A DNA stretch of 37,128 nucleotides from an uncultured Succinivibrionaceae bacterium (GTDB lineage: Bacteria; Pseudomonadota; Gammaproteobacteria; Enterobacterales; Succinivibrionaceae): positions 1 to 37,128 of the forward strand of contig CALXYT010000021.1 in NCBI GenBank assembly GCA_944393045.1, written 5' to 3'. The notes under the pieces are model-generated. The model saw nothing but the letters and a program-made list of their open reading frames with translations, was not told the origin of the DNA and did no database searches. Numbering within the stretch: the first letter of the stretch is position 1; every line of letters begins with the position of its first letter. Shown here in pieces: positions 27,450 to 37,128 of the stretch. The translations under genes were made by a program, and so were the position numbers.

Positions 27450-27857
27450 AATATTACCTCGTCTCAGTCATCTGTAATGAGAAAATCAAATTTAAAAACG
27501 TATTTGTAATCAGTTTTGATATAGAGGTATTTATAATGTAATAAGTATGTTTCTTTAATAAGCCCTTTATTAATATAGCGGACAATGGTGCTAAAAGTGT
27601 AGTAATTTAAAAAAAAATTATAAAAATTTTGCTATTTATCGGGGACTGTCTAATTTTAAGAAAAAATCTTTCACCTTTTCAAGGAGAATATGTTTTTTTT
27701 AGTAAATTTTGGTATATTGTGGCATATAACGATTTGTTGTTTTAATGATTGTTTACTAAGAACTTTAGGTTTAGCGTATGACTTATTATCAGAAACTATT
27801 ATAAAGCTATAAACTAAAAAGATCCCATAAACTTAAAAGAGATTAACTGATTTTTCT
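27450..27857. other. Divergent gap between ptsH and the L,D-transpeptidase gene
   Basis: About 400 AT-rich bases hold the leftward pts promoter and the rightward ldt promoter. A possible leftward -10 (TATAAA) lies near 27533. A 40-codon candidate small ORF (27690-27812) is listed separately. No operator, such as a CRP site, was recognised with confidence. Confidence 0.3.
27690..27812 (+). CDS. Candidate small protein, 40 residues
   Basis: ATG at 27690 directly behind a good AAGGAGA site. The peptide begins MFFLVNFGILWHITICC, then NDCLLRTLGLAYDLLS, and ends at TAA 27810-27812. The first part is hydrophobic and cysteine-containing, suggesting a small membrane peptide. It ends 45 bp before the L,D-transpeptidase start. 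It could equally be chance, since AT-rich gaps yield such ORFs. No homologue is recognised. Confidence 0.3.
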   Translation: MFFLVNFGILWHITICCFNDCLLRTLGLAYDLLSETIIKL

Positions 27858-29333
27858 ATGTGTACTGTAATATTACGTTCACTTTGTTTAGTAATTTTGT
27901 TATTAACATCAAGCGCTTATGCCTTGGTGTTACCACAAAGAAGTGCCCAAAATGAAATAAAATGGCAATTATTAGAGTTAGCTGTGGCTAATGTTGATGT
28001 AAGATTTGCTAAGCAGTTTGATAAGATTGTTCGTGCATCAGAGAGTAAAAATCACACCCTATACGCATCCGAACTTAAAAAAGGTTATTTTTTAATTAAG
28101 CATTTTCGTAATTACTTTGATGTGTTACCTTGGGAACAAAAGCAATACTTAACTGTAAAATTGCCTAAACTTATAGTTTCAGGGGCTTCTTCTGTTACTT
28201 ATGATCACATGGCTCTTAATAATTCATTATTAGCTGATTTAATATCGCTTAGACCAAATGTTCCATATTATTTAAAGTATAGAGATTACATTAAGCATTA
28301 TCTTACTACTAAAGATTTAAACCTGCCTAAGTACCGCTTTAAAGTTATCTCTAAAAAATCAAGTGGCGAAAGTGTCAATCAATTAAAAAGAGCTTTAAAA
28401 AAACTAGGTTTTTTAGATATAAATTGCCCGGAAGATGGCATGTATGATTTAGAGCTTAATGATGCTGTCAAGGCTTTACAAAGTGCTAATTCCTTAAAAG
28501 CTGATGGTATTGTAGGTTTTAGGACTTATACTGCCATATATCGCACTAATCGTGAAAAGGCAGTGGCACTTGCACGCTCAATTTTACGATTAAATGATAG
28601 TCGCTTAAAAACGATGAGTCCTTACGTCTTAGTAAATTTACCTGAGGCAATGCTTCATGTATATAGCGAAGGTAGCAGTATTATCGATAGCAAAGTAGTA
28701 ATCGGTAAGGTTAAAGCGCAAACTCCATTATTACATAGTATTATCAATAACGTAGTCTTAAATCCTTCCTGGAATGTCCCAAAGTCTATTAAAAAAGAAT
28801 ATTTAATGCATTTAAGGCAAGATCCTCTATATTTACAAAAAAAAGGCATTGATATAGTTGATCATAATTTAAATATTATCGATCCGTTATCGTTAAGCGA
28901 GGAGGAATTAACATTTAGGAATTTTAAATATTTAATGAGGCAATTACCTGGCAAACATAACGCCTTAGGATTATATAAGTTTAATTTTCCGAATACGGAA
29001 GATGTTTACCTTCATTCAACCTCACAGCCATACTTATTTAAAAGAGATAGTAGGGCATTAAGTAGTGGGTGCGTAAGAGTAGAAAAAGCCGCAGAACTAG
29101 CGCATTTTCTCTTGCAAGGCACTCGTTATACCCCGAAAGTTGTTGATAGAATCTTGGCGCAAGGTGAGACTAAGTGGGCAACACTTGAAAATAAGACACC
29201 AGTGTTTATCGCATATTGGACAGCGTATATTGGGCAAAATAGCCAAGTGTATTTTCATGATGATGTTTATAAGTTAGATGCTAAATATAAAGTATTACCT
29301 AAAGAGGTGGTAGCACATTTTAAGCAATATTAG
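27858..29333 (+). CDS. ldtD: L,D-transpeptidase, YcbB/LdtD type
   Basis: 491 residues, shorter than E. coli LdtD (615). Signal peptide (LRSLCLVILLLTSSAYA), an N-terminal region, a peptidoglycan-binding repeat (about 173-225: LKRALKKLGF, DGIVGFRTYTAI), then the YkuD catalytic domain with the YcbB-type capping insertion (NPSWNVPKSI then RQDPLYLQKKGI). The active-site block is YLHSTSQPYLF followed by RALSSGCVRVE, with catalytic Cys in SSGCVR. It forms 3-3 cross-links in periplasmic peptidoglycan, which can bypass penicillin-binding proteins. It is convergent with cysZ, 31 bp apart, with no clear terminator between. Confidence 0.88.
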   Translation: MCTVILRSLCLVILLLTSSAYALVLPQRSAQNEIKWQLLELAVANVDVRFAKQFDKIVRASESKNHTLYASELKKGYFLIKHFRNYFDVLPWEQKQYLTVKLPKLIVSGASSVTYDHMALNNSLLADLISLRPNVPYYLKYRDYIKHYLTTKDLNLPKYRFKVISKKSSGESVNQLKRALKKLGFLDINCPEDGMYDLELNDAVKALQSANSLKADGIVGFRTYTAIYRTNREKAVALARSILRLNDSRLKTMSPYVLVNLPEAMLHVYSEGSSIIDSKVVIGKVKAQTPLLHSIINNVVLNPSWNVPKSIKKEYLMHLRQDPLYLQKKGIDIVDHNLNIIDPLSLSEEELTFRNFKYLMRQLPGKHNALGLYKFNFPNTEDVYLHSTSQPYLFKRDSRALSSGCVRVEKAAELAHFLLQGTRYTPKVVDRILAQGETKWATLENKTPVFIAYWTAYIGQNSQVYFHDDVYKLDAKYKVLPKEVVAHFKQY

Positions 29334-29364
29334 TATATTTAGCATCTTAAAGTGGTAATAAGTA

Positions 29365-30150
29365 TTATTTGATAATTTTTCTGCCACCTTCTTTTTTAAG
29401 TTCTTTAATTTCTTCCTCAAAAGCCGGGCGCAATTTTTGGTGCCAAAGAATGGTACCACCGCACACGGAAATTGGCACAATCATAAAGTTTATTATTGGA
29501 ATAAGCATACAAATCCATACGCATACCCCAAATGATAGGCAAAGTAATTTATGTTCATTTAATGCCATTCTAGTTCTTTTAAAGCTAATACGATTATTTT
29601 CAAAACCATAGCTAGTATAGTCCATAGCACATCCCCAAGAGCTTAGTATGGCAATAATAAAGGGACCTGCCACAGGAATAAGAAGACAAATAAAATTGAT
29701 AAATAAAATTGGAATACGATAGAGAAACTTTAAAAGCTCAAGCCCTATGGTATGGGGAATATCTTTAATTATATCGCTGGTAGAAAGCTCAATACCTGAT
29801 TCATTAGATAAAAAGTTTTCAGTTTTTTCTGCTAAGATTGCATAAAATGGTGAGCCAATCAGTAGGGTAAAGGTTGTAAAGGTATAGATTACAATAATAA
29901 AAATTATTACCCAAAAAATAAGAGCTAAAAACCACGATAAAAAGCTTAACCAATTAGGTAAATACGATGTTACAATCTCCTCACTAAAATCAAAAGCCCA
30001 AGAAAATGCAAAATATAACCCAATGGAAGTAATAATAAAGTTTATTATTACTGGAATAAAAATATATTTTCGTAAACTTGGTTCACTACAAATGGCTATT
30101 CCTTTAAAAAAGAAGCCAATGCCAGTAAGCATGGTGGAAAAAAAATTCAT
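29365..30150 (-). CDS. cysZ: Sulfate transporter CysZ
   Basis: 261 residues (E. coli 253), an inner-membrane protein with about four hydrophobic regions. The N-terminus (GIGFFFKGIAICSEPSLRKY, then IFIPVIINFIITSIGLYFAF) and the segment LLIGSPFYAILAEKTENFL are typical of CysZ, a sulfate-uptake protein. It is divergent from zipA, the same arrangement as in E. coli (cysZ | zipA-ligA), which confirms the call. The start follows a GGGGC-type site. Confidence 0.92.
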   Translation of the reverse strand: MNFFSTMLTGIGFFFKGIAICSEPSLRKYIFIPVIINFIITSIGLYFAFSWAFDFSEEIVTSYLPNWLSFLSWFLALIFWVIIFIIVIYTFTTFTLLIGSPFYAILAEKTENFLSNESGIELSTSDIIKDIPHTIGLELLKFLYRIPILFINFICLLIPVAGPFIIAILSSWGCAMDYTSYGFENNRISFKRTRMALNEHKLLCLSFGVCVWICMLIPIINFMIVPISVCGGTILWHQKLRPAFEEEIKELKKEGGRKIIK

Positions 30151-30548
30151 AAGCCCCCTAGTAGACTAATAGATTTAAGAAAATAAAGTTTATAAACTTG
30201 TTTAAATTATAGCAAACTAGTTACTTAAGAGATATAAATGCTAGAAATTATTACCGGTTAAGAGTTATAAAAATAAGAAATTTTTATTAGAAAAAACCGT
30301 ATTTAAGAACTTTTGAAATAGCTTTTAGTAAAAAAACAAGCGTTAGTTTATGTTTTTTACGATATAAAGGCGTTCTTTTATGAATTTTTTAATCTTTAAG
30401 TTATAATATGTTTTGTTCTTATAGAGCTATTTTTAGCAAAGGGAAGATTGATACAAGAATAATAAGTTCTAGCTGTTTTTTGCTATAAATGATGTATATT
30501 TTATAGAAAATAGTAGAGAAACGATGTTAAAAAAGGGATAATACACAC
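30151..30548. other. Divergent gap between cysZ and zipA
   Basis: No ORF is seen. A TATAAT at 30402-30407 is a candidate -10 for zipA, with only a weak -35 (TATGAA at 17 bp). No CysB-type site was recognised for cysZ. Confidence 0.3.
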
Positions 30549-31376
30549 ATGGGTGTTGAATTTGGTCTTATTCTCATTGGTGGATTTGCAATATTTGCGT
30601 TTATTATATATGGCTTTTGGGAAGGTAGACAAAACAGAGAACCTTTAATACGAGATGAAAAGGTTGAAGAAAATGCTGCAGCATTAACCCCAACAGCTGA
30701 AATTGGTAAGGATGTAGTTGGTAGAGTCTCCATAGTGGATAATGATTTTGCCAATGAGATAACTGATATTATAGAAAATAATGAGCGTGGCGATAAAATG
30801 TATATAAACACGGATAATGAATCTCCAAAGAAGGAAGAAGAACTTGAGCAACAGCCAAAGCCAGTAGCGAAAAAAGGTTTTTGGTCAAAAATTAAGGACT
30901 TTTTTAAGGAAGAAACTCCAGAAGAACCAACAAAACATGAGCCTTCTGTAACAGATTTAGAAATTCCTGATCCTGAACAGAATTACCAAATTCGCCTAAA
31001 ATGTGAAGGTGATGATCTCTACGCTGCTAAAGATATTATTGAGGTCTGCAAAAAGTATCAGCTTACTTTAGGGAAGAATGATATCTTCTATTTCAATAAA
31101 GATAATCGTGAAGTATTTAGACTTTGTGGTGGTAGCAAGCCTTATGGTTTTGGTAGTGACGTTGCCGATACCACAGTTTATAAATCATTAATTTTAATTA
31201 TGGTGCTACCAGATAGGGGGTTTGCAGAAAAGAATTACCTCTTTATGGCGCAATGTGCTTTTAGATTCCAGCAGGCTTTAGGTGGTATTATGAGAGATGG
31301 TTATAATAGACCATTAGATCAAACTAATGTTACTGCTATTCGTAACGTATTAGCAAATTACGATAGAATGTCATAA
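30549..31376 (+). CDS. zipA: Cell division protein ZipA
   Basis: 275 residues. One N-terminal membrane helix (LILIGGFAIFAFIIYGFW) with almost no periplasmic part, then a cytoplasmic linker, then the C-terminal FtsZ-binding domain (about 140-275: YQIRLKCEGDDLYAAKDII, then MVLPDRGFAEKNYLFMAQCA). It anchors FtsZ to the inner membrane during septation. The linker is short and charged, unlike E. coli's long Pro/Gln-rich one, and contains a KKGFWSKIKDFFKEE stretch that looks like an amphipathic helix. A terminator separates it from ligA. Confidence 0.92.
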   Translation: MGVEFGLILIGGFAIFAFIIYGFWEGRQNREPLIRDEKVEENAAALTPTAEIGKDVVGRVSIVDNDFANEITDIIENNERGDKMYINTDNESPKKEEELEQQPKPVAKKGFWSKIKDFFKEETPEEPTKHEPSVTDLEIPDPEQNYQIRLKCEGDDLYAAKDIIEVCKKYQLTLGKNDIFYFNKDNREVFRLCGGSKPYGFGSDVADTTVYKSLILIMVLPDRGFAEKNYLFMAQCAFRFQQALGGIMRDGYNRPLDQTNVTAIRNVLANYDRMS

Positions 31377-31399
31377 TTAAATGGCTTTAATTAGCAATA

Positions 31400-31428
31400 G
31401 GAGTTCAGTTGTACTGAGCTCCTTTTTT
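31400..31428 (+). terminator. Rho-independent terminator of zipA
   Basis: GGAGTTCAGT pairs with ACTGAGCTCC (one G-T) around a 3-base loop and is followed by six T. Confidence 0.9.
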
Positions 31429-31467
31429 AGCGGTTAAGGGAAATGTTTTTTAAGCTTAGAGAAATAG

Positions 31468-33612
<2,145 letters not shown>

Positions 33613-33619
33613 TTGAACT

Positions 33620-33642
33620 GCTAGAGCAAAAAGTGCTCTAGC
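33620..33642. terminator. Hairpin between convergent ligA and mltD
   Basis: GCTAGAGC and GCTCTAGC form a perfect 8-bp stem around AAAAAGT. No T-run follows on either strand, but the position between convergent genes suggests a shared terminator. Confidence 0.55.
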
Positions 33643-33656
33643 AAAGTTAATTAGGG

Positions 33657-34679
33657 TTAATCAAGCTGATTGTTAGCCTGTTCTTGCTTATGTCTAATGA
33701 CATAATTTGAAATAATGTCATTATCATTAATAGGAATATTAACGTACTTTATATTGTTAGAGCGCACTTGTTCGTTTCTAAAACCAGGATTAAGTTTTTT
33801 TAAGCGATCAGTAGAAACACCTATATCACGAGATAATTCATGTAAGTTGCGCCCTTTAAGCTTCACACGCCTAAAAACAGGTCTATAAGGCATATCAGGG
33901 AGTTTAATATTATATTCATCAGCATTGCGTAAAATATCCATATAGGCATAAAGCTTATCTACATAGGCAATTCCTACTCGAGGGATTCTTAAATGCCATA
34001 AGTCCGTAGGGAGCCCCCTGGCTTTATTGCGTCTAATAGCCTTATCAACAGTTCCTTCACCAACATTGTAAGCTGCAATAGCTAAGCTCCAATCATTAAA
34101 ACGATTATATAAATAATCAAAGTATTTAAGAGCTGCATTAGTTGATGCTATGGTATCTTTACGTAGGGCATAATTATTGTTATCATAAAGCTTAAAATAT
34201 CTACCAGTGCCACGAGTAAATTGCCATAATCCTTTAGCTCCAGTAGGGGAGGTGGCATGAGGATTGAAGTTACTTTCAATAATCGGAATAATAGCAAGTT
34301 CTAAAGGCATATTGCGAGCTCTAAGCTCATTGATTATATGAAAGAGGAATAAGTGACCAGCTTTAAGTTGCCTATATAATAATTTTTTATTTTTAGTGAT
34401 AGCTTTAATATATTTTTTGTTTTTAGAATGCTTGGGAATAGTAAAATTCATATGATAAATAGCATGTTCCCAAAGATTTAATTCTTCAAAAGATTCTTCA
34501 ACTGGTTTAATATCAAAGTTATTTATTAAGATTTCTTGGTAATCATTATGAACTCTTAATTCAACTTTGGAGGGTTTTTCGGCAAGAGCTGTATCGACAT
34601 TAGTATTAGTGATTGAGCAGGAGCACAGCGATAGTAATGCGCTGATAAGTAATAAAAATTTAGTAAATTTACTTAGCAT
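33657..34679 (-). CDS. mltD: Membrane-bound lytic murein transglycosylase, MltD type
   Basis: 340 residues (E. coli MltD 452). Lipoprotein signal with lipobox near LLSLCSCSI. The SLT/GEWL-type catalytic domain carries [20 protein letters not shown] with the catalytic Glu, [11 protein letters not shown], and [15 protein letters not shown]. One C-terminal LysM-like repeat (about 283-325: [20 protein letters not shown]) replaces the two of E. coli. It cleaves glycan strands of peptidoglycan at the outer membrane. Its start overlaps the rnhA stop by 11 bp, so the two are probably co-translated. Confidence 0.88.
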   Translation of the reverse strand: MLSKFTKFLLLISALLSLCSCSITNTNVDTALAEKPSKVELRVHNDYQEILINNFDIKPVEESFEELNLWEHAIYHMNFTIPKHSKNKKYIKAITKNKKLLYRQLKAGHLFLFHIINELRARNMPLELAIIPIIESNFNPHATSPTGAKGLWQFTRGTGRYFKLYDNNNYALRKDTIASTNAALKYFDYLYNRFNDWSLAIAAYNVGEGTVDKAIRRNKARGLPTDLWHLRIPRVGIAYVDKLYAYMDILRNADEYNIKLPDMPYRPVFRRVKLKGRNLHELSRDIGVSTDRLKKLNPGFRNEQVRSNNIKYVNIPINDNDIISNYVIRHKQEQANNQLD

Positions 34680-35133
34680 TATAACCTGTATCCTTTAAGA
34701 GATTAGTACCATTGGCAGCTTTTTTAGCTAGCTCATCACAGCGTTCGTTTTCAGGGTGGTTATTATGACCTTTAACCCAGACCCAATTAAGTTTATGAAC
34801 TTTGGAATAGTCGTAAATTCTTGTCCAAAGATCTTTGTTTTTAATTTTACTGGAATTATTCTGAAAAAAACCTTTCTTTATCCAAGAGTCCATCCATTTG
34901 GTCATACCGTCCATTACATAACGACTATCAGTAGTTATAGTAACCTCGCAAGGTTCCTTTAAGGCCTCTAGACCTGAAATAACAGCCATAAGTTCCATGC
35001 GATTATTAGTAGTAAGAGCATATCCAGCTGAGATTTCACGCTCATGTTCGTTATATCTTAAGATTGCTCCATAGCCTCCTTTACCAGGGTTGCCTAAACA
35101 AGACCCATCGGAGAAAATCTGAACATGCTTCAT
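34669..35133 (-). CDS. rnhA: Ribonuclease HI
   Basis: 154 residues from the ATG at 35133 (AAGGA just upstream), the E. coli length being 155. An upstream start at 35202 would add 23 residues with no family counterpart. The catalytic acids are all present: [12 protein letters not shown] (Asp), [11 protein letters not shown] (Glu), [12 protein letters not shown] (Asp) and [12 protein letters not shown] (Asp), with [10 protein letters not shown] holding the active-site His. It removes RNA from RNA-DNA hybrids. Divergent from dnaQ as in E. coli and overlapping the downstream mltD. Confidence 0.96.
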   Translation of the reverse strand: MKHVQIFSDGSCLGNPGKGGYGAILRYNEHEREISAGYALTTNNRMELMAVISGLEALKEPCEVTITTDSRYVMDGMTKWMDSWIKKGFFQNNSSKIKNKDLWTRIYDYSKVHKLNWVWVKGHNNHPENERCDELAKKAANGTNLLKDTGYNAK

Positions 35134-35323
35134 ATTTTCCTTAATTTTATCATTGACGGTAAAACAAGGGTTTATGATATGTTTTTTGTGATCAAAAGTC
35201 AAGTTTTATCAATTTTTTAGTCTGAATAATTTAGATTAAAAAAGAAAATTATTTGATAATTTTATATAAATTTTTAACAAAGTTCCTAAAAAGTCATACT
35301 AGATTTACTAATCTTACAGCTAA

Positions 35324-35380
35324 ATGAAAACTCCAAAGAAAAGACTAGGATTTTTGCATCTCTTGGCCATGGCGAAATAA
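35324..35380 (+). other. Short basic peptide ORF ahead of a terminator (leader candidate)
   Basis: ATG at 35324 encodes the 18-residue peptide MKTPKKRLGFLHLLAMAK. Its stop codon lies 1 bp before the hairpin below. No strong ribosome-binding site is seen. The arrangement of peptide, hairpin and dnaQ recalls a leader/attenuator, but the peptide has no run of one amino acid. Confidence 0.25.
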
Positions 35381-35381
35381 A

Positions 35382-35413
35382 AAAAGCTATAATATATTAT
35401 AATTGTAGCTTTT
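35382..35413. terminator. Bidirectional terminator-like hairpin upstream of dnaQ
   Basis: AAAAGCTATAAT (35382-35393) pairs with ATTGTAGCTTTT (35402-35413) with one T-G, around an AT loop; A and T runs flank it. It lies 96 bp before dnaQ. Confidence 0.5.
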
Positions 35414-35508
35414 ATAGTGGATTTAGCTAGTAACATTTAACTTTAAAGCAAATTTAAAAGTAGCAAAAAAAGTTTAATATCTAATAAATTGAGTTTTGGT
35501 GCAGTATT

Positions 35509-36450
35509 ATGGCTTATGCTTATGTTGAAAAATGCGCACGTAAAGTAGTACTTGATACAGAAACTACTGGTAAGGCAGAAGATGGTTCCCCGGGGGATCA
35601 TCGCATTATTGAAATAGGTTGCGTTGAAATATTAGGTCGAAGATTAACGGGCAAAAAATTGCAACTTTATCTAAATCCGGATCGCATGGTAGATGAAGAG
35701 GCATATAGAGTGCACCATATCTCTAATGAGTTTTTAGCTGATAAACCTCGCTTTTATGAAGTTTTTCAGGAGTTTTATGATTTTATTAAATGTTCTGAGT
35801 TAATTATTCATAATGCTAAATTTGACGTAGGGTTCATTAACCATGAATTTGCCCTTAATAATTACAATATTAAAGTTGAGAATATTGCCTCGGTAACTGA
35901 TACCTTAGAGATTGCTAAGCATAAATTTCCTGGGCAAAGAATAAGCCTTGATGCTTTATGTTCCAAGCTTGGTGTTGATAAATCAGCTCGTACCTCACAT
36001 GGAGCGTTACTTGACTCTGAAATCTTAGCTGAAGTGTATTTAGCTATGACAGAAACGCAGGCTACCTTAGATTTTGGAGAAGAAGAGGATAATGAGGTAA
36101 ATTACCATTTTGAAAGAACTAAGGTTATTGGTGATAAAAAGCTTAAAGTAATAAAGGCGCAAGGTGTTGAGTATGCAGATCATGTAAATTACTTAATGCA
36201 TTTATCTAATTTTACTGATCAAATAGGTTTTGGTAATGAATTTGTAGTTCCAAAGAGGGAAGGTACTAAAAAGATTAATGAAGAAGATGTTCTTGAGAAG
36301 CTTAAAAATGAGTTTTTAAGTGCTGAAGAGTTTGCCCAATACCAAAAAGTTACAGAGCAGCGTGCGCAAGATAAAAAAGAACATGAAATTTCAGGTGTTG
36401 TTGATTACAAGTTAGGAGCTGTGGATGAATATAAAGGAAATACAGAGTGA
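35509..36450 (+). CDS. dnaQ: DNA polymerase III epsilon subunit (proofreading exonuclease)
   Basis: 313 residues, 70 longer than E. coli DnaQ (243). The 3'-5' exonuclease motifs are ExoI VLDTETTG, Exo[13 protein letters not shown] and Exo[19 protein letters not shown]. After the domain comes QATLDF, at the place of E. coli's clamp-binding QTSMAF and closer to the strong beta-clamp consensus (QxxLxF). The C-terminal tail, which in E. coli binds the polymerase subunit, is much longer and charged. It proofreads replication errors in Pol III. It overlaps gmhA by 26 bp, so the two are translationally coupled. Confidence 0.93.
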   Translation: MAYAYVEKCARKVVLDTETTGKAEDGSPGDHRIIEIGCVEILGRRLTGKKLQLYLNPDRMVDEEAYRVHHISNEFLADKPRFYEVFQEFYDFIKCSELIIHNAKFDVGFINHEFALNNYNIKVENIASVTDTLEIAKHKFPGQRISLDALCSKLGVDKSARTSHGALLDSEILAEVYLAMTETQATLDFGEEEDNEVNYHFERTKVIGDKKLKVIKAQGVEYADHVNYLMHLSNFTDQIGFGNEFVVPKREGTKKINEEDVLEKLKNEFLSAEEFAQYQKVTEQRAQDKKEHEISGVVDYKLGAVDEYKGNTE

Positions 36451-37003
36451 TTTAGTTGAGGCTAAAACAGTCTTAGAAGCATTTTTAAGTAATGAGGATA
36501 ATTTAGAGGCCATAGCTAGTGCCTCACAAATAATGGTTGATAGCTTAAAGCATGATGGCAAAATCATTAGTGCAGGTAATGGTGGTAGTCATTGCGATGC
36601 TATGCATTTTGCTGAGGAGCTAACTGGTAGATATCGTAATAATCGCCCATCATATGGGGCAATTGCTATTAGCGATGTAAGCCATTTATCATGTGTAGCT
36701 AATGATTTTGGTTTCGAGTATGTATTTGCTAGATACCTTGAAGGTGTAGGCAGAAAAGGCGATGTATTTTTAGGGATTTCTACTAGTGGTAATTCACAAA
36801 ATATTATTAACGCTGTTAAAGTTGCCAAAGAAAAAGGTATAAAAACTGTTGTATTAACAGGTAAAGATGGGGGAAAATTGGCAGGACTTGCAGATTGTGA
36901 GATTCGAGTTTCTCATTTTGGGTATGCTGATCGCATTCAAGAGGTACATATTAAGGTTATTCATATTCTAATCAAGCTTATTGAAGAGGCTATGAGTAAG
37001 TAA
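36425..37003 (+). CDS. gmhA: Sedoheptulose 7-phosphate isomerase
   Basis: 192 residues, same length as E. coli GmhA (LpcA), and similar throughout. SIS domain: [75 protein letters not shown], and the closing [19 protein letters not shown]. It makes D-glycero-D-manno-heptose 7-phosphate, the first step to ADP-heptose for the LPS inner core, so the organism probably builds heptose-containing LPS. The ATG overlaps dnaQ. Its terminator stem directly follows and is cut by an IS end. Confidence 0.97.
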   Translation: MNIKEIQSDLVEAKTVLEAFLSNEDNLEAIASASQIMVDSLKHDGKIISAGNGGSHCDAMHFAEELTGRYRNNRPSYGAIAISDVSHLSCVANDFGFEYVFARYLEGVGRKGDVFLGISTSGNSQNIINAVKVAKEKGIKTVVLTGKDGGKLAGLADCEIRVSHFGYADRIQEVHIKVIHILIKLIEEAMSK

Positions 37004-37035
37004 GCATAATAGCTCATAATAAGTTAAAACAAAAA

Positions 37036-37053
37036 GGCAATCGTAAGATTGCC
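37036..37053 (+). terminator. gmhA terminator stem, interrupted by the IS
   Basis: GGCAATC-GTAA-GATTGCC is a 7-bp stem with a tetraloop, 33 bp after gmhA. The T-run that should follow is missing because the IS end starts at 37054, the very next base. Confidence 0.65.
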
Positions 37054-37128
37054 GGGCGTGTGAACCAAACTCTGTAAATTAGATATATCTAAAAATATCG
37101 TAAAAACTCCTGAGATATAATTTAACCT
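37054..37128. mobile_element. Partial IS end, right copy
   Basis: Inverted copy of 16-90 (4 differences in 75 bases). It begins GGGCGTGTGAACCAAACTCT at the inner edge and runs to the window end. With the left copy it shows two IS elements facing outward from this segment. Confidence 0.75.

Larger units (their letters stand above)
35134..35508. other. Divergent gap between rnhA and dnaQ
   Basis: About 375 AT-rich bases that must carry both the rnhA and the dnaQ promoter. Two items stand out and are listed separately: an 18-codon ORF (35324-35380) and a hairpin with flanking A and T runs (35382-35413). No convincing -35/-10 pair was found; a weak pair is TTAACA (35274) with CATACT (35295). Confidence 0.3.

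Overview
This is a 37 kb chromosomal segment from an AT-rich Gammaproteobacterium. The gene set (pyrBI, ravA-viaA, rnb, helD, pntAB, ptsHI-crr, cysZ/zipA/ligA, mltD/rnhA/dnaQ, gmhA) and the pairings cysZ|zipA-ligA, rnhA|dnaQ and ravA-viaA are enterobacterial in type. The low GC, anaerobe-like content and eroded PTS proteins would suit an Aeromonadales/Succinivibrionaceae-type gut bacterium. That placement is inference; no rRNA or other decisive marker lies in the window.

Layout: (1) 1-90 and 37054-37128 are two inverted copies of the same 75-bp sequence, read here as the outer ends of a multicopy IS element, so the segment lies between two IS copies. (2) 91-5210 is an accessory zone. Fragments of three different transposases (113-470, about 481-1175 and 4826-5210) flank a module of two intact genes, a DUF262/HNH protein and a NYN/PIN-like nuclease, with visibly higher GC than the rest. 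This is the best candidate for a poorly described, probably defence-related, system. (3) 5302-18383 is a leftward block: copA, pyrBI, viaA-ravA, rnb and helD, with a rightward tRNA-Trp between pyrB and viaA. (4) 18581-24238 is a rightward block: a HolD-like protein, rimI, a DUF4124/M23 peptidase and pntAB, closed by a strong terminator. (5) 24292-24756 is a decayed group II intron reverse transcriptase tail. (6) 24856-27449 is a leftward ptsH-ptsI-crr operon. (7) 27858-37003 is core cell-envelope and replication genes: an L,D-transpeptidase, cysZ, zipA, ligA, a MltD-type transglycosylase, rnhA, dnaQ and gmhA.

The most striking observation in the core genome is the PTS operon. HPr has valine where the phosphorylated histidine belongs, and Enzyme I has altered active-site motifs although its histidine remains, while EIIA-Glc keeps both histidines. 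All three genes are intact and ordered as usual, which suggests either a dead relay kept for regulation or reliance on another HPr. Other points of interest are a long HolD-like protein next to rimI, a HelD with a zinc-ribbon tail, clusters of DnaA-box-like sites, alternative hairpins in the pyrB leader, and a short peptide ORF plus terminator ahead of dnaQ.
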